In this document: positions 9,047-21,688 of the stretch, piece by piece
How the letters are laid out: each line of letters opens with the position of its first letter
Position numbering within the stretch: the first letter of the stretch is position 1
Assembly: GCF_030272615.1 (NCBI RefSeq)
Contig: NC_081410.1
Location: 226,661,415-226,725,414, forward strand
Origin: Cryptomeria japonica
Lineage: Eukaryota; Streptophyta; Pinopsida; Cupressales; Cupressaceae
Direction: 5' to 3'
Length of the DNA stretch: 64,000 bases
Notes under the pieces: model-generated
What the model was told of the DNA's origin: nothing
The model's database searches: none
What the model saw: the letters and a program-made list of their open reading frames with translations, nothing else
Translations under genes and position numbers: made by a program

Positions 9047-12000
9047 TATAATGCCCCTGCCCTAGTCAGACTTGTAAAACCCGTTTGACCTTGATTGACT
9101 TCCTATGTGACATTCTTGAATGGTAGGTTAACCGTGATGCAATGTGTAGTTTAGATAATATAAATAATTGTGCATACCTATTATTGTGCTCTTGCATCGA
9201 TTCTTGTGTAAATGTAATTGTTTCCTAACCCTTGTGATAAATCCTGAGCTAACGCCTTCATTGAATATGTATATGTATATGTATGCTTGCGTGATTCATG
9301 GGTGCAGGAGATTGCAGGTACAACACTGCCTAGGGCGAGGTTCATCGCCTTTGGGATTCATAGGGTTGAGTAAACCTCCTCCATCCTCAGAATTTGGATT
9401 TGGGGGTCATAAAACTCTCATCTTGCCTTATCCATGGTCAAATGAGCATCGTGTGTGGTTCGTGGGGCTTTCTTTTCATTGGGTTGCGTGTCGTGTGATT
9501 TGGTGGACTTCCTCAATTTACGTGCCTTGCGCGGGGTAAGTGGAGTTTGTTATCCTAAGTATTTAATTCAATTTAATGAGTAGATGTACGCATTAGTAAT
9601 TTAGAAATTTAAAATAGGTAGTTTCTTTTATATGATTAATCGTTAATTTAAAGAGATCGCTTTAATTATAATTGTAGCAAGCTTAAAGTATTTAAATTGA
9701 ATTAATGTGTTCATTTACGCATTAGTAGTTGAGAAATTAAAATAAATAGGTTTCCTTCATGAGATTAGTCATTTATCAAAAAGATCGCTTTATTATGTGT
9801 AGCGAGTTTAATTTAATAGTCAATTAAAATAACGAATTTAATTAGGTTATGTGTTTTTTTTAAAAGGAGGATTTAAAGTCATTTGGAAATAGAAATAAAT
9901 TAACCATTTTCGCATTTGGAAAAGAAAGGGTAAATTTTATTATTTAAAAGAACTTATTTTTTTACTTGTAAAGTTGATATAGTATAAAAGATTGATTTTT
10001 GGAAATCTAAATTAATCTAAATGCTTTACCCTGGTCAATAGTTTCGAAATATAATGTAGGCCTAAATTAATATTGAGAAATTAAAATTTAAAAAACTAAA
10101 TAAGAGAAAGAAGCATTTTAATTTTAATTATAAAAGCGGGTTAGATTTATTGAGTAGTGGAAAAGAATGATTCCCATTTTCATTTTCTATTATTTTAAAA
10201 ATAAATGCTTAAATTCGAAATTGGAAATTAGGTCAAAAAGAGGGGTTTCTCATTTAACCTAGTTTTTGGAAATATTTTGGGGGTTCTTTTCTTTTGGTGA
10301 TTTTTTTTTTGGGGAAGAGAGGGTTTTGGAAGGGAGGTTGGGGATTTTGGAGAAAATGGAGTTTTGCTTTGAGTTGCAGGTGGAGCTCTCCTTCAAATTC
10401 TTGCCCGGAATGCGATATGAGGTAGGATTCTGGCTTACCCTTTTATTTATTGTTGAATCAAAAAGATTGGTGTTTGAATGTTCTCCACGAAATGCTGGTA
10501 AAGAAAAAGAAATAATAATACTCGCGAATGTTTTTTAAGATTTAGTTTCAGTTTTCAAATTTTGGTTGTTCTTGGATTCAAGATTTGTTGTGGTTCCTTG
10601 AACATTTTGAAAGGAGAAAGTCTTCCCCATCCTTTTGCTTAAACATTCTGGAAAAAAAAAAAACATAAAAAATATATATATAAATAAATGGCTATGGCTG
10701 TGATTGTGTTAATAAAGAAGAAACAAAAAAAAAAAATATAAAAAAAAAATAAACAAAAAAAACATATATTTTGGGTTTAGGGTTTGGTGAGCGGAGGAGT
10801 CGAAGCTCGGCTCGCACCGCCGCCCCCCTCCCCTATTTTCTCCCCACCCCATGGCTTTGCAGGGTCCCGCGCCACATAGGCTGCAAAGACCTATGTCCGC
10901 GACGTCCGTAGGTATTTCCCTACATATGCAGCGGCCGCAGGGGCCTCTGCGCCCGCGGAGACCGTAGGCACCTGCGTCCGCGATGGCCACAGGGTTTCCT
11001 ACATACGCCGCGACAGCAAGGGTTTTTGCGTCCTTGGCGGTGTCCGCAGGGAGGAGCTGCGGGCCTCTCCCATGATGGGAGGTGGGCCCCGTAGTGCTCT
11101 CCCATTTTTTTTTATTATTTTTAGTTTCATTTTTTTTTATTATTTTTTTTATTTTAAAAAAAATATAATAATATAGTACAATAAATTTAATAATTGGGTT
11201 TTAATGGCAGTTTTCTTAAATGTAAGTTTTAGTTATTTATTAATCTTTTTATTAATATATATATTTAATGTGAGGGTTAATATATGTATTAATAAATAAT
11301 TAATTTGAAATTTGAACGTTATTAGACAATATTAATAATATATATATTTTTAAGGAAACTTATATATATATATATATATTGAATAGTATTTAATAACTGG
11401 TGGTTTTTTTTTTAATAATACAATATTCAGGAAATGCATAGTGATTCGATCTGATCATTCTAAGAACTTAGAAATAGAAAGCTAAAATGTTTTAAGTATT
11501 TTAAGTTCGTCATGGAAATTTTGAAAACTCAAATGATATGCTAACAAGATCATCAGAAACTTAATAATGTGTCGATTGGAAGTTGGAAGAAGATGATACC
11601 TCCTTTTAGTAGAATAAATAGTTTAGTTGTTCTCTTCCCTGATAATGTGAAACAGACAATGGGAATTATGGCAAGTTTATTTTATGTTTCTGCTTGTGTG
11701 AAGTACTGGCCAGGGCTTGATAGGTTTGTTTGGACCTTGTCGTCTGGTTGCATGTGTTAGACCTAGCCGGTCACCTCTCTAGTTAGAGAATCATCAGACA
11801 ATAGAACCTGAAATTGTTTTTGATATGTACAATTGAATCCACTTCTAAAAAGGGATCATATATGTAATTTATTGGCCGAAGGGGTCGTTGTATAGTAGTT
11901 TGTGGTTGCCTAAATGGCAAGGATGTATATGTTAAGTAACTTATGTAATCTTAATTATATTAAATGCCAAAGGGGTCTTGCAATTGAGCAGACCCGGAGA

Positions 12001-13321
12001 TGTAGCCCTCTAGGGGTGAACTCCGAGATCAGACCTGTGTTATGTGATGCATTGTTTCTTTACTTCATACTTTAAGTTATCATGTATGGTTGTTATCTTG
12101 TATAAGTGTATGATGGGAATTTAATGAAACTAGATCAAAGTGCACAAAAGTAGACATCTTGATAAATGTAGTAATTAGGTTCATAAAGCATTGTAAATTA
12201 TGATTAAGGAAAAAATATTTTGTTTATGTTAATTAAATGTAGTAATAGTAGAAAGAGACTCGCTAGGTTACCATTATTGTTTTAGCTTGATATAAGTTGG
12301 TAAATTGATCGAATGTGTATGGATAACAAAGTTAGAATTAATGTCGTAATTTCCTAATTTGAAATCTAAAGGATGAACATCTTATAGGTATTTACTTTTT
12401 ATCTTCTTAAATGAGCATCGCCATGTTAATCCTACTTCACTATATTGGATGAATTTGCTAGTTATTTATGTTATAATCTTAACAAATAATCCCTACCAGA
12501 TTTACTTGATAATTGGGTGAACTTAGCTATTTATCCATAATTATAACCCTAATAAAAGAATCTCTTTATGATTGCTAAAATTGTACTGAAAAGGGAAGTA
12601 TTCGTATAGTTGTTTATATCTTAATCTTAGTAAATGTATCCTTTCATATTAACTTCATTTAACTAAAAGGAGTGACATGTAATAAGATAGTTATATTCTA
12701 ATCCTAATGGAAGAACATCACTATGGACTTATATTTTAATCCTGTAATAATGAGTATCATCTTGCTAGCTATATTTTAATTAAAGGGATGAACTCATGGA
12801 TCCTAATACATTTCCACCTTAATGAATTGAGTCCCTCTATTAGCATCATATAAACTTCAATGGAAGAACTCTATGGCTACTTGCATTCTATCCTCCATAA
12901 AGAAACTATGACTCATTAGTTGGTTATGCTTGAATTCAAATTTAGGTACTTCATGCTATTAATGGAAGCTTAATCCTTAATGAACGAATCTCATCTTATT
13001 AGCCATACTTTTAATATTAAAGAAAGATATCAAATGTGGGTGGTTATCTTAAAACCAAATGAATGAACTTCGGTATATTAATCGCATTGAACCTTAAGGG
13101 AGGCCTCTTAAATTAATTATGATTTAAAGTGCATTGGGTAAATAACCTCACGATGGCCTCCTATCCACCCAAAATAAATGAATGCTTCCTAAAATTCTAA
13201 GATGTCAATTCATTGAACATACATATGACCATGTCTTATGCATTATCTCGTAATTAAGTTATCCAGCCTATTTGAGTGTTTTTAACTTAAACCCTTAGGG
13301 GTTTCCTGGCGGGGCATTACA
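9047..13321 (+). repeat. 5' LTR of LARD H
   Basis: This LTR is 4275 bp and collinear with 17128-21683 over its length, with scattered substitutions. It lacks two segments present in the 3' copy: about 104 bp (3' copy 20787-20890) and about 192 bp (3' copy, between CTATT repeats at 21438 and 21630). It contains a GC-rich island (10790-11105) and AT tracts. Short open stretches near 10266 and 11569 recur in the other LTR but have no recognisable motif and are not called as genes. Confidence 0.9.
10790..11105 (+). repeat. GC-rich CpG island of imperfect repeats in 5' LTR of H
   Basis: About 310 bp of GC-rich sequence sit in otherwise AT-rich LTR. It is built from variants of GCGTCCGCGGCGTCCGCAGG and GGTATTTCCCTACGTACGC. 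The 3' LTR holds the same island at 18836-19166. The position is about 1.75 kb into the LTR. Confidence 0.75.
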
Positions 13322-13323
13322 CT

Positions 13324-13340
13324 TGGTATCAGAGCCCATG
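13324..13340 (+). other. Primer binding site of LARD H
   Basis: TGGTATCAGAGCCCATG lies two bases after the LTR end. The flanking wording (GCATTACA, two bases, PBS, then TT.CAACACT) is nearly the same as in the Tekay element at 27781-27812. Confidence 0.9.
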
Positions 13341-16300
13341 TTGCAACACTGGGATCTCTGGTTTCACTTGTGCCCTTAGTTGGTGTGTGTGTGTCTACCT
13401 TATGTTGTGTGCTTGTCCTCCTTGATTTGAGGGTGTGATTGAACAAACCCTACTTGTGTGTAACGCGTGTGTGCACACCTTGTTTTCACCTTCTTGATGT
13501 GGGTGTTTTGGGAATAATTATAGGTGTTTTGTCTGCTTATTGAGGTCTTGGTCGGCGATTTCTCTTTGCTTTGAAAGGGGGTCGTATGTACCTTCGTTTT
13601 TAGTTTGTTTTACTCTTTGGACTAATCCATCTAGGTTGGCTGGTAATATCTTGAATCTAAAAGTACGAAATGTGCTTGTTTGTGGTTTTGATCTATCTTA
13701 ATGATTGTCCACTTGAAAGACTAGTATGGCAAATATTAATGCTTATTATGTAGTAAATTGAGTGATTATGACTCTTCCTCTTCTCTCTCTAGTAAATTAA
13801 AAGGAATTGATATGAGTAATTATCTCTTATTTAAGTTTTCTTATTGCAAAAGAAAGGATGATATATCTTGAGCCCTTGTGGGAGCCTTATAATGTTTTTT
13901 TGTGTTTTAGATTGGGAAAGGGATTTGGTTTGGGAGTTAATTTTTGGTTAATAATAGAAAATGGTATGTTTGCATTAAAGGGATTCTCCATGTGCTCAGT
14001 AGGAGTAATATAATTAAATTCCATCTTAAGTAAGGTGCATTAAAATGCACATAGTTGATTTTGTGAAAATTGCTTGTTGTGAAAGGAATACCAAAAGAGA
14101 ACATGTTATAGTAGCTTCAGGAGTGTATTAATGTGTTCCTCGAAAGGTTGTTTTATGAGCTTATTCAACTAGTGTGATTTAGGACCTATTAAGTGATGCA
14201 CCATTTAACTTGCTTTGGATATAGATAATTGTCTTATTGTGTTTAAGAAAGAGTAAATGAAAGACTTGTTAAATTGTATGCATTAAATGTGTAATATCTA
14301 GTAGATAGCTCTTCATTTACCTTCTTGTCATATTATAAACTTTCTATGTTAGATTTTATGTATTATTGTATTGTATTGCGAATAGTGATTGTTCTCAAGA
14401 AGACTTGTATTACAAAAAAAAAAGGGGTTTGACTTGAATTCTTGATCGAAAAAACTAGAACATTATAGTGCAACAATAATGAATAGAAATGTCATGTTAG
14501 GTTGCTTTGGCACCCTCCTAAAAGATAGCAAAATGAACATCATGCAACTAAAATGATAGACTTACACCTAAGCATATGGTGTGATCTTGTAGTTCTTGTG
14601 TATTCGTAGGAAATAGTTGATTTTCCAACTCTCTCCCTCCTCTTGCCTCCTCTTGCCTAAAATATAGGATTTGATGTTTTTGAAATACTATTTAGAATTT
14701 AGTGATTTTTAAAAAAAGAGAATTCTTATAACGCATATGAAATTGTATGTTGCTTTGGGCTTCTAATTGAAAGGGGAAAGTTTTTCGTCTTGGAAAAGGA
14801 AATTGCATAGTTAGTAATGTGAATGAAAATGCTTAGGGGAAATTGAGAAAGGTATCAAAATGATGTTATTTCTTTGTGTAAATTTGATTTGTTGAGAATT
14901 TTAGTACGTGGATCTAGAGTAAACTTTATTTAGTGATTCATGTGTAAAGCATAATTAAAACTTCCCTTAAGTATATGTTATCATAATGTAAAGTACTCCC
15001 TGTAAATGTGACTAAACCAGTAATGGTGCTATTCTGTGTGTGTTGTAAGAAACCCGTACTTGCTATGTGCGCCCATGGGATGGTGAAGTAATCAACCATG
15101 GGGAATATGTTTGCTTATGAGTATGGGAAACCATACCTATCTATGCGATGTTGCTTAATTGTTTCCTTACTGAGCGCCAACCCACGGGTTGTTGATAAGT
15201 CAGTATGTGAAGGGGTAGTAGTAGAAGTCACCATTCCTTGAATAGTATGAATAGCGTACGAGTAATGTCGACGCCAAGCGACTTTAGCTTCCCTATTTTG
15301 AGGAAAAATATAGTTTTGTAATGAAACTGTAACATAGGTGAGCTCAATGCTTCCCCTTGTGATGAACCGATTTACGAGGTTCATGTGTGCCAGCCTACTT
15401 CCTATCCTTTATTTTGAGCATATAGATGATAGTTCTTGAGCATATGGATGGATTTTATTGGAGCATCTTTTGCCTTGTCTTCATGAGAGGCATGTTATTT
15501 TTCTTACATGAGTTGCCAATGGACTAGTGTTGGTAGACTTGTGGGTAGACCTCAGCCATGTATACCTCTGGCTTACAGCGAGTATCCTGAGAGGAACATT
15601 GCTATGTGGGGTGTGACTGGTGCGTGACTTATCCGCGGGGTACACTGCCATGCGAGATACATCCATTGCATGCCCTGTTCGCTTGGAGTATTGCCATGTC
15701 GTTTTGAGACATGATGCGGGATGTAGTAGGCATTTCCATGTGGCCTACCGATAGGTATAGGGTAGAGCCATGCCGCATGACGACATGATGCGAGGTGATG
15801 TCGAGGTGCACACTGCCATGCCATGCGGATGTGTGACTTGGCCACACCACATGATGAGCTACTATGATAGCTAGACGATTGTCCCTTCCTTCCTTGTTGG
15901 TGGCTAGCTACTAGTCACATAGTGATGTAATGTGCACTTATGATCTTCTTTTATTATTTATTTATTTATTTATTTCCTTGTGGCCAGCAATTTATTTTAT
16001 TTTGACCTCGACAGTTTAGCCATGAACTTGCAATCTTGATCTTACTTGATTTGATGTTGCAAATCCGGAAATTATTTTCTTGTCTTATTGTTGGAATTGA
16101 CAATTATTATCTTTATTCTTTTGTACTTTGGTGGCTAAACTGGTTTATCCTTGTTGTTTTTGTATGCTGGTCTTGTGTTGCAATGTGAATTCCTCTCCAA
16201 GAATGTAGGAGACGGTCTTGGATGAGTGTATACGAGGAAGTAGACATAGGGAACCTTGAGGATGGACGTATGTGAGGCTGTGAGACAGCTAGGATCCACT

Positions 16301-17115
16301 ACCTACCTATGAGTGGTGACTATCTCTTGGAGGCTAAACACCGTACACAGCAAGGGATATTCATGAGGGACTTGTATGGAAGGTAGCACTGCTATGGTGT
16401 ACCCTAGCACCATCAAGCCCTTGAGTGAGATGTTGGATATTTGTTGATCATGTATATGTTCCGAGAGCAGGCATAGAGATGAGGATCGTATATGTTACCT
16501 TTGACCAAGCATTAGACATGCTCACATGTGGCCTTTTGTGTTGTACAAACCAGTCTTGTGGATGGATATTATGTGTAATCATGGATTAAATGGTATTAAC
16601 TTGTCACTATGTTATGGGGCATAGTCATTGGAAAGGTTCTTGTATGTCTGAAAAGTGTAAACAATTGAGTTCTTACGTTGCTCTTATTTGTCGAAAGTTA
16701 ACTTGGTTGTAGAAATTGATATTTGAAGCTAGTTCTATGCGATAAAGTTTTGTGAAAGAGATGAATTGGTGAAAGAAATTTACCTTGAGGGCATATTTTC
16801 TTGTCATGTTTGATAAATGAGTATGATAACTGTGTCTATATATTTTAATTGCTTTAATTTGGTGTAATAAGAAGGGAAAATTCTCGTTTCTCTACTATGA
16901 TTGTGTGTAAATTCTAGAATATTTTAAGATGTGAATAATGTTAGATGCATTCTGCTAATGGATAATGACATTCGTAGAGGATTATTAATAATGTTCTAAA
17001 ATGTTGACAAAATAGTTGTTTGTGCAAATTGATAGTTGTTAATTGAGTTTAAGGGCTGATACGTGTTGTATGACTTCCGTTTAGCCTTGTGACTTTTAGG
17101 AGTAAGTCGGAGCCT
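13341..17115 (+). other. Non-coding interior of LARD H
   Basis: About 3.8 kb with stops in all frames at short intervals. The only open stretches are minus-strand ones of 60-90 codons between 15115 and 15850, with no recognisable motif; they overlap a patch rich in TGCCATG (15600-15850). A TTTA microsatellite lies at about 15951-15976. No gag, protease, reverse transcriptase, RNase H or integrase remnant was found, which argues that this is an old non-autonomous design and not a recent deletion of one autonomous copy. Confidence 0.75.
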
Positions 17116-17127
17116 AGGGGGGGAGAA
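17116..17127 (+). other. Polypurine tract of LARD H
   Basis: AGGGGGGGAGAA immediately before the 3' LTR. The preceding words (AGTAAG...GCCTAG) match those before the Tekay tract at 32650. Confidence 0.85.
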
Positions 17128-19414
17128 TATAATGCCCCTTCCCTAGTCAGACTTGTAAAACCTATTTGACCTTGATTGACTTCCTATGTGACATTCTTGA
17201 ATGGTAGGTTAACCGTGATGCAATGTGTAGTTTAGATAATATAAATAATTGTGCATACCTATTATTGTGCTCTTGCATCGATTCTTGTGTAAATGTAATT
17301 GTTTCCTAACCCTTGTGATAAATCTTGAGCTAATGCCTTCATTGAATATGTATATGTATATGTATGCTTGCATGATTCATGGGTGGAGGAGATTCCAGGT
17401 ACAACACCACCTAGGGCGAGGTTCATTGCCTTCGGGATTCGCAGGGTTGAGTAAACCTCCTCCATCCTCAGAATTCGGATAAGGGGGTCATAAAACTCTC
17501 ATCTTGCCTTAGCCATGGTTAGGTGAGCGTCGTGTGTGGTTCGTGGGGATTTCTTTTCATTGGGTTGCATGTCATGTGATTTGGTGGACTTCCTTGATTT
17601 ACGTGCCTTGCGCGGGGTAAGTGGAGTTTGTTATCCTAAGTATTTAATTCAATTTAATGAGTAGATGTACACATTAGTAATTTAGAAATTTAAAATAGGT
17701 AGTTTCTTTTATATGATTTATCGTTAATTTAAAGAGATCGCTTTAATTATAATTGTAGTAAGCTTAAAGTATTTAAATTGAATTAATGTGTTCATTTACA
17801 CATTAGTAGTTGAGAAATTAAAATAAATAGGTTTCCTTCATGAGATTAGTCATTTATCAAAAACATCGCTTTATTATGTGTAGCGAGTTTAATTTAATAG
17901 TCAATTTAAAATAACGAATTTAATTAGGTTATGTGTTTTTTTTAAAAGGAGGATTTAAAGTCATTTGGAAATAGAAATAAATTAACCATTTTCGCATTTG
18001 GAAAAGAAAGGGTAAATTTTATTATTTAAAAGAAATTATTTTTTTTACTTGTAAAGTTGATATAGTATAAAAGATTGATTTTTGGAAATCTAAATTAATC
18101 TAAATGCTTTACCCTGGTCAATGGTTTCGAAATATAATGTAGGCCTAAATTAATATTGAGAAATTAAAATTTTAAAAACTAAATAAGAGAAAAAAGCATT
18201 TTAATTTTAATTAGAAAAGCGGGTTAGATTTATTGAGTAGTGGAAAAGAATGATTCCCATTTTCATTTTCTATTATTTTAAAAATAAATGCTTAAATTCG
18301 AAATTGGAAATTAGGTCAAAAAGAGGGGTTTCTCATTTAACCTAGTTTTTGGAAATATTTTGGGGGTTCCTTTCTTTTGGTGATTTTTTTTTTTGGGAAG
18401 AGAGGGTTTTGGAAGGGAGATTGGGGATTTTGGAGAAAATGGAGTTTTGCTTTGAGTTGCAGGTGGAGCTCTCCTTCAAATTCTTGCTTGGAATGCGATA
18501 TGAGGTAGGATTCTGGCTTAACCTTTTATTTATTGTTGAATCAAAAAGATTGGTGTTTGAATGTTCTCCATGAAATGCTGGTAAAGAAAAAGAAATAATA
18601 ATACCCGCGAATGTTTTTTAAGATTTAGTTTCAGTTTTTAAATTTTGGTTGTTCTTGGATTCAAGATTTCTTGTGGTTCCTTAAACATTTTGAAAGGAGA
18701 AAGTCTTCCCCATCCTTTTGCTTAAACATTCTGGGAAAAAAAAAATAGAGATAACATAAAAAAAAAATATATAAATAAATGGCTATGGCTGTGACTGTGT
18801 TAATAAAGAAGAAACAAAAAAAATATATATTTTGGGTTTAGGGTTTGGCGGGCGGAGGAGCCGAAGCTCGGCTCGCACCGCCCCCCCCTCCCCCATTTTC
18901 TCCCCACCCCATGGCTTTGCAGGGTCCCGAGCCACGTAGGCCATAGAGACCTGCGTCTGCGGCGTCCGCAGGTATTTCCCTACGTACGCAGCGGCTGCAG
19001 GGGCCTCTACGCCCATGGAGACCGCAAGCACCTACGTCCATGATGGCTGCAGGGTTTCCTACGTACGCCGCGATCGCAGGGGTTTCTGTGTCCGCGGCGG
19101 TGTCCGCAGGGAGGAGCTGCGGGCCTCTCCCGTGATGGGAGGTGGGCCCCGCAGTGCTCTCCCATTTTTTTATTTTTTTTTAGTTTCATTTTTTTTAATT
19201 ATTATTTTTATTTTAAAAAATAAAAAAATATAGTACAATAAATATAATAATTGGGTTTTAATGGCAGTTTTCTTAAATGTAAGTTTTAGTTATTAATTAA
19301 TCTTTTTATTAATATATATATTTAATGTGAGGGTTAATATATGTATTAATAAATAATTAATTTGAAATTTGAACGTTATTAGACAATATTAATAATATAT
19401 ATATTTTTAAGGAA

Positions 19415-19448
<34 letters not shown>

Positions 19449-21683
19449 AATAGTATTTAATAACTGGTGGTTTTTTTTTTAATAATACAATATTCAGGAA
19501 ACGCATAGTGATTCGATCTGATCATTCTAAGAACTTAGAAATAGAAAGCTAAAATGTTTTAAGTATTTTAAGTTCATCATGGAAATTTTGAAAACTCAAA
19601 TGATATGCTAACAAGATCATCAGAAACTTAATAATGTGTCGATTGGAAGTTGGAAGAAGATGATACCTCCTTTTAGTAGAATAAATAGTTTAGTTGTTCT
19701 CTTCCCCAATAATGTGAAACAGACAATGGGAATTATGGCAAGTTTATTTTATGTTTCCGCTTGTGTTAAGTACTGGCTAGGGCTTGATAGGTTTGTTTGG
19801 AACTTGTCGTCTAGTTGCATGTGTTAGACTTAGCTGATCACCTCTCTAGTTAGAGAATCGTCAAACAATAGAACCTGAAACTGTTTTTGATATGTACAAT
19901 TGAATCTGCTTCTAAAAAGGGATCATATATGTAATTTATTGGCTGAAGGGGTCGTTGTATAGTAGTTTGTGGTTGCCTAAATGGCAAGGATGTATATGTC
20001 AAGTAACTTATGTAATCTTAATTATATTAAATGCCAGAGGGGTCTTGCAGTTGAGCAGACTCGGAGATGTAGCCCTCTAGGGGTGAACTCCAAGATCAGA
20101 CCTATGTTATGCGATGCCTTGTTTCTTTACTTCATAATTTAAGTTATCATGTATGGTTGTTATCTTGTATAAGTGTATGATGGGAATTTAATGAAACTAG
20201 ATCAAAGTGCACAAAAGTAGACATCTTAATAAATGTAGTAATCAGGTTCATAAAGCATTGTAAATTATGATTAAGGAAAAAATATTTTGTTTATGTTAAT
20301 TAAATGTAGTAATAGTAGAAAGAGACTCGCTAGGTTACCATTATTGTTTTAGCTTGATATAAGTTGGTAAAATGATCGAATGTGTATGGATAACAAAGTT
20401 AGAATTAATGTCATAATTTCCTAATTTGAAATCTAAAGGATGAACATCTTATAGGTATTTACTTTTTATCTTCTTAAATGAGTATCCCATGTTAATCCTA
20501 CTTCACTATATTGGATGAATTTGTTAGTTATTTATGTTATAATCTTAACAAATAATCCCTACCAGATTTACTTGATAATTGGGTGAACTCAGCTATTTAT
20601 CCATAATTATAACCCTAATAAAAGAATCTCTTTATGATTGCTAAAATTGTACTGAAAAGGGAAGTATTCATATAGTTGTTTATATCTTAATCTTAGTAAA
20701 TGTATCCTTTCATATTAACTTCATTTAACTAAAAGGAGTGACTTGCAATAAGATAGTTATATTCTAATCCTAATGGAAGAACGTCAAAGGCATCAAAGAT
20801 GCTACTGCTAGAGAACACCATGCTCCATTATGGAGCGAATATTAGGTGCATCTAAAAATGAAACAATGTTATTCAATTGCCAAAATCTAACTATGGACTT
20901 ATATTTTAATCCTATAATAATGAATATCATCTTGCTAGCTATATTTTAATTAAAGGGATGAACTCATGGATCCTAATACATTTCCACCTTAATGAATTGA
21001 GTCCCTCTATTAGCATCATATAAACTTCAATGGAAGAACTCTATGGCTACTTGCATTCTATCCTCCATAAAGAAACTATGACTCATTAGTTGGTTATGCT
21101 TGAATTCAAATGAAGGTACTTCACGCTATTAATGGAAGCTTAATCCTTAATGAACGAATCTCATCTTATTAGCCATACTTTTAATATTAAAGAAAGATAT
21201 CAAATGTGGGTGGTTATCTTAAAACCAAATGAATGAACTTCGGTATATTAATCGCATTGAACCTTAAGGGAGGCCTCTTATATTAATTATGATTTAAAGT
21301 GCATTGGGTAAATAACCTCACGATGGCCTCCTATCCACCCAAAATAAATGAACGCTTCCTAAAATTCTAAGACATCAATTCATTGAACATACATATGACC
21401 ATGTCTTATGCATTATCTCGTAATTAAGTTATCCAGCCTATTGGACCAATTGACGCAAGTTGAGTTCGTTGTAAGGTTACATAATCGCATTGGGAAACTC
21501 CTTAGGTTCATTTAGCCTTCCGTTGTGCTATCTAAGTTTTAGATAACTCCAAATTATCTTAAGGTTGTAACTAATCAGTAATACTCTTAATTATTATTAT
21601 AAAAAATAAAAAATAAAAAAATTTACACTCTATTTGAGTGTTTTTAACTTAAACCCTTAGGGTTTTCCTGGCGGGGCATTACA
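17128..21683 (+). repeat. 3' LTR of LARD H
   Basis: This LTR is 4556 bp, the longer of the pair. It contains the GC-rich island at 18836-19166, an (AT)n tract at 19418-19446 that is longer than in the 5' copy, and two segments absent from the 5' LTR (20787-20890 and ~21443-21634). It ends GGGGCATTACA followed by GAAGG. Confidence 0.9.
18836..19166 (+). repeat. GC-rich CpG island of imperfect repeats in 3' LTR of H
   Basis: Counterpart of 10790-11105. Several CG dinucleotides differ from the 5' copy as CG/TG or CG/CA pairs, as expected from deamination of methylated cytosine. Confidence 0.75.
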
Positions 21684-21688
21684 GAAGG
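21684..21688. repeat. Target site duplication, right copy, LARD H
   Basis: GAAGG, identical to 9042-9046. Confidence 0.9.

Larger units (their letters stand above)
9047..21683 (+). mobile_element. Complete large retrotransposon derivative (LARD) H
   Basis: Two direct repeats of 4275 bp (9047-13321) and 4556 bp (17128-21683) flank a 3.8 kb interior. Both begin TATAATGCCCC and end GGGGCATTACA. A perfect 5 bp duplication GAAGG lies on each side (9042-9046 and 21684-21688). The primer site TGGTATCAGAGCCCATG and a G-rich polypurine tract are in place. No gag or pol motif is found in the interior on either strand. Giant LTRs plus a non-coding interior of this size define a LARD. It must be moved by the proteins of another element; the terminal, primer-site and polypurine similarities point to the Tekay lineage seen at 22836-35071. 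Confidence 0.9.

Noticed and set aside
10266-10538. 90-codon open stretch in the LARD 5' LTR, repeated at 18349 in the 3' LTR
   Set aside because: Low-complexity Phe/Gly/Leu composition, shortened by a stop in the other copy; explained by LTR duplication, no domain.
11569-11760. 63-codon open stretch in both LARD LTRs (also 19636-19827)
   Set aside because: It recurs only because LTRs are duplicated; no start context or motif.
15573-15850. Overlapping minus-strand open stretches in the LARD interior
   Set aside because: His-rich peptides from a CATG/TGCCATG-rich patch in several frames at once, typical of composition.
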